Assembly: GCF_014648635.1 (NCBI RefSeq)
Contig: NZ_BMRM01000001.1
Location: 1 to 64,000 of the forward strand
From: Streptomyces cinerochromogenes
GTDB lineage: Bacteria > Actinomycetota > Actinomycetes > Streptomycetales > Streptomycetaceae
Direction: 5' to 3'
Length of the DNA stretch: 64,000 nt
The stretch's first letter is position 1, and every line of letters starts with the position of its first letter. The notes under the pieces were generated by a model that made no database searches, had not been told where the DNA came from, and was given only the letters and a program-made list of their open reading frames with translations. This document shows positions 9,074-17,224 of this stretch, one piece after another. The position numbers and the translations under genes were made by a program.

Positions 9074-12000
9074 GTGTGCGTCCTTTCTCGTAGGTCCGGC
9101 AGGCGCCCGGGCGCGGGTTCGGGGGTGAGTGCCGCCCGTACGCGCGCCGCGCTGAGCGCGGGCCGGGTGCCGACGAAGTAGTGGCCTCCGTCGTCCAGTT
9201 GGTGGAGGGTGACGTGTTCGGCGAGGGTCCGCCAGGCGCCGGCCGCGCGCGCCGCGTCCGCGGTCTGCGGGTCGTCGCGGGCCACGACGACGTCCACCGG
9301 GGCGGCCAGGCGGCGCGGGTCCGGGTGCTCCTGGAGGCGGATGAGGTGCCGGTGGGCGGTGGCGAGGTCGTGCCGGTAGGCGCGGTCGGCGACCGCGGCA
9401 CGCTCCGGCTGGTAGGCGTCCAGCTCCACGAACGCCCGGCCGCCGCGGAGCCGGCCCAGCAGGGTGGGCCGGTCCACCGCCGCGAGTGCGGCCAGCTCCG
9501 ACCGCAACCCTGCCGTGCCGGACAGCAGTTGGGCACCGAGGAAGACCCGCTCGACGGGCCGGCCCGCCTCCTGCAGGAGCCGGGCGGTCTCCAGGGCGGT
9601 CGCGGCGCCCGCGCAGTGCCCCCACAGCAGGACGGGGCCGGCGATGCGGTCGAGGATCTCGTCGCGGGCCCGGCGGGCCAGCTCGGGCACGTCCTGGAGG
9701 GGTTCGTCGGGGGCGGTGAAGTCGTGGCCGGGCGGTTCGGCGCCGTACACGGCGATGCCGTCGTCCTTCAGCTCCTCCGCGAGCGCCCGGAAGTTGACCG
9801 CGTTCCCCGCGGCGTAGGGGAAGCACACCAGGGTGTGGTGCGGGCTGCGCACCTCCAGCAGCGGGTGCAGCAGCCTGTTGTGCCGTTCCCGGCCCGGCTC
9901 GCCGTCGCGGCGGCGGGTCAGGACGCGGGCGAGGTCGGCGAGGACCGGGTGGGCGACCAGGTCGGCGACGGTCAGGTGGCGGCCGAGGTGGGCGATGAGG
10001 CGGGCGGCGGCCAGGGAGGTGCCGCCGAGCGCGAAGAAGGCGTCGTCGGTGCCGATGCGTTCCAGCGGGACGCCGAGCACCTCGGCCCAGGCCACGGCGA
10101 GGCGCCGCTCGTCGGCGGTCGCGGGGGCGGTCCGGGCGGCGCCGCCGTGGCCGAGGGTGGCGGCGAGTTCGCCCAGTGCCGCCTTGTCGACCTTTCCGTG
10201 GGGGGTGAGCGGGAGGCGTTCGAGCCGGTGGCAGTAGGTCGGCACCATGTAGTCGGGCAGCAGGGCCGCGAGGAAGTCCCGGGCCCGGGCGGCGTCGGGC
10301 GGCCCGGGGTCCGTGCCGTCCGCGGTGAAGAAGGCGGTGAGGACGCGGGCGGCGCCCAGGTCGCCGTCGCTGACGACCGCGGCCTCCCGTACGCCGGGCA
10401 TGGCCGCCAGCCGGTGCTCGATCTCGCCGAGTTCGATGCGGTAGCCGCGGATCTGCACCTGTTCGTCGTGCCGGCCCAGGAACCGGAGGCGGCCGTCGGG
10501 CAGCCACCGGCCGAAATCGCCGGTGCGGTACATGCGCGTGTCGGCGCGGAACGGGTCGGGGACGAAGGCCTGCCGGGTGCGGTCCTCGTCGTTGATGTAG
10601 CCGCGGCCCACGCAGACGCCGGAGAACGCGATCTCGCCGGTCGTGCCGAGGGGGACGAGCTGGAGGTTGTGGTCGAGGACGTAGGGGTTGACGTTCCTGA
10701 GGGACCGGCCGAGCGGGACGAAGCCGTGCTCGGGGACGCCGTCGAGGACCTCGTGCATGGTGTCGTCGCAGACCTCGGTGGCGCCGTAGGCGTTGACGAG
10801 GCGGATGCCCGGCTGGGCGGCGAACCAGCGGCGCACCAGCTCGTGGCCGAGGACCTCGCCGGTGACGGAGAGGGTGTGCAGGGGGCGGAGGTCACGCGGG
10901 TGCCGCTCCAGGTGGCGCAGCAGGACGTCGAGGTAGGCGGGCACGGTCTGCGCCACGGTCACGCCGCCGGCGACCAGCTCGTCCAGGAACCCGGACACGT
11001 CGAGCAGGACGTCGGTGTCGACGATGCGCACGGTGGCGCCGGCCGACAGCGGCGCCGCGAACTGCCACAGGGAGATGTCGAAGCCCGGGGACGCGGTCTG
11101 CGCCACGACCTGGCCGGGGCCCGCTCCGAGCCCCATGTCGTCGGTCTTCGCGTGGAGGTGGTTGACCAGGCCCGCGTGCTCGCACAGGGCGCCCTTGGGG
11201 GTGCCGGTGGAGCCGGACGTGAAGTAGATGTACGCGGCCTGGGTCAGGGTGGGCGGTTCCGGGAGGGGGTGGCCGCAGGCGTCCTCGACGTGCCGGGCCG
11301 TGAGGACGGCCGGGCCGTCGTCGAGTTCGGCGCAGGCCGTGCGGACGAGGGCTTCGCCGCGGTCGTCGGTGAGGGCCAGCACGCAGACGGCCTCGTCCAG
11401 CTGGACGGCCACCCGCTCCGCGGGGAGGTCCGGGGACATCGGGAGGTACACGGCGCCCGCCTTGAGGACGCCGAGGGCGCTCGCGATCCAGTCCAGGGTG
11501 CGGTCCATGACGACGGCGACCACGTCCTCGGCGCCCGCGCCCGCCGCCGCCAGGGCTCGGGCGACGCGGTCGGAGCGTTCGTCCAGTTCCCGGTAGGTCC
11601 AGGTGCGGGCGCCGTGGGCGGCGGCGGGAGCGCGCGGGTCCTGCCGTGCCCGCTGCCGGAACAGGTCGACGACGGTGTGGGCGGGCGCGTCGACCCGCGG
11701 CCCGGCGAGGGCGTAGAGCTGGGTCGCGGTCTCCTCGGGCGTGAGCAGGCTCTGCCGGTCGTGGCGGGCGGACGGGTCCTCGGTGAGCAGCCGCAGGGCG
11801 GCCAGCTGGTATCCGGCGAGCCGCCGGGCGTGGTCGCCGTCGAAGGCGCCGAGGTCGTACGTGACGTGCAGGGTGAGGCCCTGGCCGTCGCGCACCCAGG
11901 CGAACCGCACCACGGCGTCCGGGCCCGCGCCGGGCGTGCCGGTCGCGAGCCCGGACAGGTCCAGTACGGCGTCGTGGGGCCCGGTGGTGTGCGGCGCGCT

Positions 12001-12390
12001 GCCGACGGCGTCGGCCAGCTCCGCCCAGGTGGACGGGGCGACGGTGAGGCGCAGCGCCCGCGGTGCGCTCCCCTGCCGGGCCGGTACGTGGCCGGAGACG
12101 ACGCCCTGTTCGGAGGTGAGGGTGGCCAGGACGCGGGCGTGCGCGGCGAGCAGGAGGGACGGCAGGCCGGTGCCGAGGGTGCGGGCGGTGCGGTCCAGGG
12201 CGTCGGCGAGGCCGGGGGGCAGGGGGGCGCGGTGGGTGGCGGTGCCGGGGCCGCCGGCGTGGGGGGCGCGCCAGCGCGGGAGGGTGGCGGTGAACTCGGC
12301 CGGCCCCGGCGCGGGCGGTGTCTCGGCGCGGGGGGCCGGGAGGCCGGTGTGCTCCTCGGGTCCCCCACCGGGGACGGTGGTCTCGCTCAT
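9070..12390 (-). CDS. NRPS: partial C domain, A, T and thioesterase with a Cys nucleophile
   Basis: 1106 aa. Residues about 30-225 look like only the C-terminal half of a condensation domain and have no HHxxxDG. The A domain follows (YFTSGSTGTPKG at about 395; YGATEVCDD; RTGDFGRWLPDGRLRFLGR; GKVDKAAL). My reading of its pocket code is DIWQSTADDK, suggesting a polar or basic amino acid. The T domain has FFALGGTSLAA (about 790). The type I TE has LLWGHCAGAAT where most have GHSxG: codon TGC at 9613-9615 is Cys (about 926). Cys thioesterases are known as aminoacyl shuttles (SyrC, CmaE) and ring-formers (obafluorin, sulfazecin). Both ends overlap neighbours by 4 bp, so it is made together with the DABA enzymes; DABA is the best substrate guess. 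Confidence 0.88.
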   Translation of the reverse strand: MSETTVPGGGPEEHTGLPAPRAETPPAPGPAEFTATLPRWRAPHAGGPGTATHRAPLPPGLADALDRTARTLGTGLPSLLLAAHARVLATLTSEQGVVSGHVPARQGSAPRALRLTVAPSTWAELADAVGSAPHTTGPHDAVLDLSGLATGTPGAGPDAVVRFAWVRDGQGLTLHVTYDLGAFDGDHARRLAGYQLAALRLLTEDPSARHDRQSLLTPEETATQLYALAGPRVDAPAHTVVDLFRQRARQDPRAPAAAHGARTWTYRELDERSDRVARALAAAGAGAEDVVAVVMDRTLDWIASALGVLKAGAVYLPMSPDLPAERVAVQLDEAVCVLALTDDRGEALVRTACAELDDGPAVLTARHVEDACGHPLPEPPTLTQAAYIYFTSGSTGTPKGALCEHAGLVNHLHAKTDDMGLGAGPGQVVAQTASPGFDISLWQFAAPLSAGATVRIVDTDVLLDVSGFLDELVAGGVTVAQTVPAYLDVLLRHLERHPRDLRPLHTLSVTGEVLGHELVRRWFAAQPGIRLVNAYGATEVCDDTMHEVLDGVPEHGFVPLGRSLRNVNPYVLDHNLQLVPLGTTGEIAFSGVCVGRGYINDEDRTRQAFVPDPFRADTRMYRTGDFGRWLPDGRLRFLGRHDEQVQIRGYRIELGEIEHRLAAMPGVREAAVVSDGDLGAARVLTAFFTADGTDPGPPDAARARDFLAALLPDYMVPTYCHRLERLPLTPHGKVDKAALGELAATLGHGGAARTAPATADERRLAVAWAEVLGVPLERIGTDDAFFALGGTSLAAARLIAHLGRHLTVADLVAHPVLADLARVLTRRRDGEPGRERHNRLLHPLLEVRSPHHTLVCFPYAAGNAVNFRALAEELKDDGIAVYGAEPPGHDFTAPDEPLQDVPELARRARDEILDRIAGPVLLWGHCAGAATALETARLLQEAGRPVERVFLGAQLLSGTAGLRSELAALAAVDRPTLLGRLRGGRAFVELDAYQPERAAVADRAYRHDLATAHRHLIRLQEHPDPRRLAAPVDVVVARDDPQTADAARAAGAWRTLAEHVTLHQLDDGGHYFVGTRPALSAARVRAALTPEPAPGRLPDLRERTHT

Positions 12391-13631
12391 CGGACGGAGG
12401 CCCTCTCTCGTGTGGGGTGCGGGGCGGCGGGAGCCGGGTCCAGGTCGATCTCGACGAGGTCGGCGGCCGCCAGGGCGCGGCGGGCCGCCCGCGGCGAGTC
12501 GGGGGCCGCGGCCACCACGCTCGCCAGGCGGTCCTGGAAGGAGTGCGTGATCCGGACGTCCCGGCCGACGGCGGTGGTCGCGCGGGCGGCGAGGACGCCG
12601 GGGGCGGCGGCCGCCGCGGACAGTCCCCGCACCCGGCTGACCCGGCCCTCGCGGGTGGCCCGTACGAAGCGGACGGCGGCGTGGCCGGTGCCGGGCACCG
12701 GGTCCGCGGCGGGCAGCCCGGCGGCCCGGGCCACCACGGCGTCCACGAGGTCGACGCCGAGGGCGGCGCGGACGGCGACCGGGATCATGCCGCCCGCGAG
12801 GCGGGGGTTGACCTCGATGACGACCGGGCCGCCGCTGGACCAGCGCAGTTCGGTGTGGGCGGCGCCCCAGCCGAGACCGAGCGCGGTGACGGCGCGTACG
12901 GCCGTCTCCCCCAGGGCCCCGGCCGTGGGCTCGGGGAGGACGGCGGGGACGTCGTGGCCGGTCTCCACGAAGTAGGGGGCGGGGCCGATGTGTTTGGCGA
13001 CCACGGTGACGACCTCGCCGTCGAAGGTCTCGACCGAGAACTCCGGTCCGGACACCGCCTCCTCCACCAGGATGCGGGCGTCCGGGGTGTCGTCCAGGAG
13101 CCGGTGGGCCCAGGCGCGGGTGTCGTCGTCGTCGCGGCACAGCCGTACGCCGACCGAGCCGGAGCCGCTCACCGGCTTGAGCACGACGGGGTGGCCGATG
13201 GACCGTGCGGCGGCGACGGCCGCGTCGGGGTCGGTGACGGTCGCGAACCCCGGCACCGGCACGCCCGCCGCGCGGTGCCGTGCGCGCTGGACGTCCTTGG
13301 CGCGGCAGGCCTCCACCGCGTCGCCGTCCGGTCCGGGCAGGCCGAGCCGGGCCGCGGCCCGCGCGGCCGCCGCGACGTAGTACTCGGAGCTGGAGGTGAC
13401 ACCGGCGAGGCCGGCGTCGTCGGCGAGGCCGGCCAGGGTGCGCAGCACCGCGTCGGGGTCCGTGGTGTCCAGGGTCCGGGTGTCGATCCCGTCCTCGGCC
13501 GCGTACGGGTACCGTCCCGGGTCGCGGGCGAGCAGGACGGGCCGCAGACCGCGGGCGCGGGCCGCCGCGCAGAACTCCCGTCCCGTGCCGGTGGTGTTGC
13601 TCTCCAGGAACGCCATCCATCTGCCGTTCAT
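12387..13631 (-). CDS. ATP-grasp carboxylate-amine ligase
   Basis: 414 aa. ATP-grasp fold: N-terminal pre-ATP domain (MAFLESNTTGTG), the ATP-binding loop HPVVLKPVSGSGSVGVRL (residues about 145-162), and the metal-binding end VIEVNPRLAGGMI (about 280). Enzymes of this fold activate a carboxylate as an acyl phosphate and join it to an amine, for example dipeptide ligases. The ATG at 13631 has GGGAGAGG upstream. Its TGA overlaps the NRPS start by 4 bp, and the lyase gene is 71 bp upstream. A role in joining an amino acid to DABA or to a carrier-released intermediate is inference; the substrate cannot be read from the sequence. Confidence 0.8.
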   Translation of the reverse strand: MNGRWMAFLESNTTGTGREFCAAARARGLRPVLLARDPGRYPYAAEDGIDTRTLDTTDPDAVLRTLAGLADDAGLAGVTSSSEYYVAAAARAAARLGLPGPDGDAVEACRAKDVQRARHRAAGVPVPGFATVTDPDAAVAAARSIGHPVVLKPVSGSGSVGVRLCRDDDDTRAWAHRLLDDTPDARILVEEAVSGPEFSVETFDGEVVTVVAKHIGPAPYFVETGHDVPAVLPEPTAGALGETAVRAVTALGLGWGAAHTELRWSSGGPVVIEVNPRLAGGMIPVAVRAALGVDLVDAVVARAAGLPAADPVPGTGHAAVRFVRATREGRVSRVRGLSAAAAAPGVLAARATTAVGRDVRITHSFQDRLASVVAAAPDSPRAARRALAAADLVEIDLDPAPAAPHPTRERASVR

Positions 13632-13702
13632 CGCACGCCTCTCCCTCGGACGGCGCCCCGCTCGCGCGAGGGCGCCGTACAGATACACGAACCAGCCGCC
13701 GC

Positions 13703-15169
13703 TCACCCGACGCCTCCGGGCGCGTACCGCGCCACGACCGCCGCCGCCTCGTCGTCCAGCCGGCGGGCGGCCTCGCGCAGGCGGGCCCGGTGGGCGGCGG
13801 CCCACCGGGCGTGCCCGGCCAGCCGGCCGCGCAGGGCGTCCACCACCTTGGCGCACTCCCCGGGGCCGCCGCCGCGGTCGAGGTCCGCGACGACCTCGTG
13901 CAGCTCCGGCAGCCCGGTCCCGTCGAGGCCGGTGAGTTCGGTCTCGCCGGACTCGACCGCGCGGCGCACGGCCGCGCCGACGACATGGTGGGCGGTGCGG
14001 AACGGCACGCCCTGCGCGACCATCCGGTTGGCGACCACGGTGGCCGTCACGAAGCCCTCCCGGGCGCGGTCCGCCATCCGCTCGGCGACCGGGCGCGCGC
14101 CGGACACCAGCACCTGGCCCAGCAGGATCTGGTCCCGTACGGCGGCCAGGGCGGGCCAGGCGACGGAGACGGCCTCGGTGCCGACCTCGATGGAGTTCGT
14201 GAACGGGGTCGACTTCATGGCGGAGGCCGCCGCCGTCCACGCGCCGACGGCGATCGCCGCCTTGGCCTTGACGTGCTCCAGCAGGAACGCGTTGCGTTTC
14301 TGCGGCATCGCGGAGCTGCCCCCGACGAGCCGTTCGGGGAAGTGGAGGAAGCCGAACTCCTGGGTGCTCCACAGCTGCAGGTCGGTGGCGAGCCGGCTGA
14401 GGGTGAGGGCGGCCGACGCGACGACGGCGAGTGCGCGCAGCAGGGTGTCGCGGGCGGCGACGGCGTCGGTGGCGTGCAGGGGCGGCGCGGTGAAGCCGAG
14501 CAGGGCGGCCGTGTGCTCCGGGTTGATGGGCAGGTCGGTGCCGGCGACGGCGCCCGCGCCCAGCGGGCAGCGGTCGAGTTCGTCGACGGTGTGGGCCAGC
14601 GCGGCGAGGTCGCGGTCCAGGGCGGCGGCGATGCCCGCGAGGTAGTAGCCGTAGCTGACCGGCATCGCGGGCTGGAAGTGGGTGTAGAGGGGCATGACGA
14701 CGTCGGCGTGCGCCCGGGCCCGTGCGAGCAGCACGCCCTGCTGGCGCATCAGCTCCCGGTACAGGCCGGTGAGTTCGTCGCGCAGCCGCATCGCGGTGAC
14801 GGTCGCCTTGAGGTCGTTGCGGGACCGGGCGGTGTGCAGCTTGCCGCCGACGTCCGCGCCCAGCGCGTCGGAGAGGTGGCCCTCGTACATGAGGTAGGCG
14901 CCGCGCGGCGCGTCGAGGCCGTCCAGCGCGCGGAAGCCGCTGTCCCGCAGCTCGCGGACGGCGGTGACGAGGCGGGCTCCGGCGGTGCCCGGCAGCAGCC
15001 CGCTGCGCACGAGCATCACGATGTGCGCGAGGTCGACCGTGGTGATGGGTTCCAGCTCGCGGCGGATGTCGTCGGGCCCCTGCTCGCCGTAGACGATGCG
15101 GCGGGTGCGCGGGGCGAGGGTGCGGGTGAGGCGGCCGGTGTCCTGGGCCCCGGGGTCGCGGCCGCTCAT
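13703..15169 (-). CDS. Argininosuccinate lyase homologue, probable DABA-forming lyase (Pac17-like)
   Basis: 488 aa, normal for the fumarase/aspartase superfamily. Family motifs are clear: GGKLHTARSRNDL (residues about 103-115), TDLPINPEHTAALLGF, and the signature loop GGSSAMPQKRNAFLLEH (about 285) with the mobile-loop Ser. Argininosuccinate lyases release fumarate from N-linked aspartate. In pacidamycin synthesis a homologue (Pac17) is tied to 2,3-diaminobutyrate. Here it would cleave an aspartyl adduct made by the PLP enzyme encoded just upstream. Its ATG overlaps that gene's stop by 4 bp. A true arginine pathway role is unlikely because no arg genes are nearby. Confidence 0.85.
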   Translation of the reverse strand: MSGRDPGAQDTGRLTRTLAPRTRRIVYGEQGPDDIRRELEPITTVDLAHIVMLVRSGLLPGTAGARLVTAVRELRDSGFRALDGLDAPRGAYLMYEGHLSDALGADVGGKLHTARSRNDLKATVTAMRLRDELTGLYRELMRQQGVLLARARAHADVVMPLYTHFQPAMPVSYGYYLAGIAAALDRDLAALAHTVDELDRCPLGAGAVAGTDLPINPEHTAALLGFTAPPLHATDAVAARDTLLRALAVVASAALTLSRLATDLQLWSTQEFGFLHFPERLVGGSSAMPQKRNAFLLEHVKAKAAIAVGAWTAAASAMKSTPFTNSIEVGTEAVSVAWPALAAVRDQILLGQVLVSGARPVAERMADRAREGFVTATVVANRMVAQGVPFRTAHHVVGAAVRRAVESGETELTGLDGTGLPELHEVVADLDRGGGPGECAKVVDALRGRLAGHARWAAAHRARLREAARRLDDEAAAVVARYAPGGVG

Positions 15170-16245
15170 GACAGCACTCCGTCCACCGGCGCCTGGTCCC
15201 CGGTGGGCCGCGGGACCACGCCAGGCACCGCGTCGTAGCCGCGGCGGCGCCAGACCAGCCGGGACCAGCGCTCCCCGGCGGCTCCCGGCTCGGTGACCCG
15301 CAGCGGTTCGGCCGGGCGGTCCGCCGCCGCGTGGCCGTTGGCGGCGAGCCAGGCGTCGTCGTAGACGGTGGCCTGGTAGCGGTAACCCTCGTCGGGGAGC
15401 ATCACCACGCAGGTGCGGTCGGGGTTGCGCTCGGCCCACCAGCGGGCGACCTGGTAGGCGGCACCGCTGGTCGGGCCCTGGAACAGGGCGTGCCGGGTGT
15501 GCAGCGCGCGGGTGCTGGCGTAGGCCTCGGCGGCGGACAGCCAGTGGACCTCGTCGAAGACGTTGTGGTCGAGGTTGGCCGGCCACAGGCTGTTGCCGAG
15601 GCCGCGCAGCTCGCGCGGGCCGTCCTCCTGGCCGAACAGGACGCTGCGGTGCGTGTCGACGCCGAGGGCGACGGTGTGCGGGGTGCGGACCCTGAGGCCG
15701 CGGGTGGTGCCGCACATGGAGCCGCCGGAGCCGACCGGGCCGACGAGGCAGTCGACCGTGCCGAGGGTGCGCTGCAGCTGGTCGGCGACGGCGCCGTAGG
15801 AGCGCGGGTTGTCGGGGTTGCTGTACTGCTCGGGGCAGAAGGTGTCGGGGAGTTCGGCGCGGATCTCGGCGAGCCGGTTCAGGCGGGCCGTCTGGTAGCC
15901 GCCGACCGGGGAGGGCTCCTGGCAGATCTCGACGCGGGCGCCGAGGTCGGTGAGCCTGCGGTACAGGTGGGCGTCGATCGCCGGGTCGCTGACCAGGATC
16001 AGCTTGCGGCGCAGCAGGGCGGCCTGCATGGCGAGGGCCAGCCCGAAGGTGCCGGAGGTGGTCTCCACGATGACCGTGTCGGGCCCCAGCTCACCCCGGT
16101 CCCTGGCGCGTTGCAGGATGTAGTGGGCGGGCAGCAGCTTCATCAGCGTGAAGACCGCCCCGTAGAGGTTGGAGCCGAGCCGGACGAGGCGCGGCATCAT
16201 GATGGCCTCGGTGATGGAGGGGTACGTCGAGGTGGCCGGCGGCAT
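15166..16245 (-). CDS. Cysteine-synthase-family PLP enzyme (SbnA-like), DABA pathway
   Basis: 359 aa from the ATG at 16245, which has AGGAG six bases upstream; an in-frame start at 16461 would add an implausible leader. Fold-type II PLP enzyme: the probable Schiff-base Lys is K36 in FTLMKLLPAHYIL, the substrate loop is ETTSGTFGLALA (about 56-67) and the phosphate loop is VGPVGSGGSMCG (about 170). SbnA joins O-phosphoserine to glutamate by beta-replacement. Here the kinase at 8180 would supply O-phosphothreonine, and aspartate would be the amino donor so that the downstream lyase can release fumarate. First gene of the minus-strand operon; paired SARP boxes lie 80-140 bp upstream. Confidence 0.85.
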   Translation of the reverse strand: MPPATSTYPSITEAIMMPRLVRLGSNLYGAVFTLMKLLPAHYILQRARDRGELGPDTVIVETTSGTFGLALAMQAALLRRKLILVSDPAIDAHLYRRLTDLGARVEICQEPSPVGGYQTARLNRLAEIRAELPDTFCPEQYSNPDNPRSYGAVADQLQRTLGTVDCLVGPVGSGGSMCGTTRGLRVRTPHTVALGVDTHRSVLFGQEDGPRELRGLGNSLWPANLDHNVFDEVHWLSAAEAYASTRALHTRHALFQGPTSGAAYQVARWWAERNPDRTCVVMLPDEGYRYQATVYDDAWLAANGHAAADRPAEPLRVTEPGAAGERWSRLVWRRRGYDAVPGVVPRPTGDQAPVDGVLS

Positions 16246-16327
16246 GATGCTCCTGGGGTGGGTCGGGGGACGGGACGGGTCCTGCCGCTGACGGCAGGAG
16301 GCCCGTGCCGTCCATGCTGACGAGCGG

Positions 16328-16384
16328 CCCTGACAGGCGGCTGACAGTGCGGGCGGGGGCTGCCGTGTCAGCGGGGTGTCAGCG
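16328..16384. promoter_or_regulatory. Divergent SARP-type operator pair
   Basis: Two sets of heptamers in opposite orientation lie between the divergent genes at 16245 and 16449. On the plus strand CCCTGAC (16328-16334) and GGCTGAC (16339-16345) are 11 bp apart, and GTCAGCG occurs at 16367-16373 and 16378-16384, also 11 bp apart. Read in the direction of transcription, each half shows GTCAG-type repeats pointing at its own gene. A 7-bp repeat with a 4-bp gap is the classic SARP binding layout. A lone CGCTGAC (16286) and TGCTGAC (16315) are nearby but not in register. Confidence 0.72.
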
Positions 16385-16448
16385 CGGCGCACGAGCATGG
16401 CCGGGGCACCGGTGAGTGCGTGAGCGAGCGACGACCCCTGGGGGCAGG

Positions 16449-17198
16449 ATGCTGTGGACACAAGTGGTGGAACCGAGACCCTTCGCCGAGCGGCGCCTGG
16501 TGTGCTTCCCGTACGCGGGCGGCTCGCCCTACTTCTTCCGCGGCTGGGGCAAGGCCCTCGGCCCGGTGGAGGTGCTCGCGGTGTGCTACCCGGGGCGCGC
16601 CGAGCGGTTCGGTGAGCCGTACGCCACCGAACTGGCGCCGATGGCCCGGGAGATCGCGGCGGAGCTGCTGGGCGAGGACGACTCCCGGCCGCTCGCCCTG
16701 TTCGGGCACAGCATGGGCGCGACCGTCGCCTACGAGACGGCGCGGGCCCTGGAGGCGGCGGGCCGCGCCGTGGAGCACCTGTTCGCCTCGGGGGCCCGCG
16801 CCCCGCAGCTGCATCTGCCGGACCCGGCGGCGGCGACCACCTGGGACGAGGCGGCGGTCACCCGGACCCTGCTGGAACTGGGCGGCACCGACCCGGGGCT
16901 GCTGCGCAACCGGTCGTTCACGGATCTGGTCCTGCCCTACATCGGCGCGGACTTCCGGATGCTCGCCGGGTACGGGCGCGGTCCCGCCGAGCCCCTCGTC
17001 TGCCCGGTCACCGCGCTGGTCGGCGCCTCGGACCCCCGGGTGAGCGCGGCCCAGGCGGCGGCCTGGCGCGAGGTCACCCGGGGTCCGTTCCGGTTCCGGA
17101 CACTGCCCGGGGAGCACTTCTACCTGGAGCAGGACCCGCCGCACGAGCTGGTGACGCGGACGCTCCAGGCGCCCCGAGGGGGAGCCGGGCTGCCGTGA
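16449..17198 (+). CDS. Type II (editing) thioesterase
   Basis: 249 aa from the ATG at 16449 (GGGGGCAGG just upstream); a GTG at 16416 would add 11 residues. Alpha/beta hydrolase with RLVCFPYAGGSPYFFRGW near the start, the nucleophile elbow FGHSMGATVAYE (Ser about residue 91), the Asp in LVGASDPRVS and the His in PGEHFYLEQ. This is the family that removes mis-primed or stalled acyl groups from NRPS and PKS carrier domains. It is transcribed alone toward a convergent DAHP synthase gene that ends 26 bp away, and is preceded by two GTCAGCG boxes, so it probably belongs to the same regulon. Confidence 0.9.
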   Translation: MLWTQVVEPRPFAERRLVCFPYAGGSPYFFRGWGKALGPVEVLAVCYPGRAERFGEPYATELAPMAREIAAELLGEDDSRPLALFGHSMGATVAYETARALEAAGRAVEHLFASGARAPQLHLPDPAAATTWDEAAVTRTLLELGGTDPGLLRNRSFTDLVLPYIGADFRMLAGYGRGPAEPLVCPVTALVGASDPRVSAAQAAAWREVTRGPFRFRTLPGEHFYLEQDPPHELVTRTLQAPRGGAGLP

Positions 17199-17224
17199 CC
17201 CGGGGTTCCCGGTGCGCCCGCCGG

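Noticed and set aside
16246..16461. Extended N-terminus of the SbnA-like protein from an in-frame start at 16461
   Set aside because: It would run through the SARP boxes and into the divergent thioesterase gene, and the residues lack family similarity; AGGAG supports the ATG at 16245.
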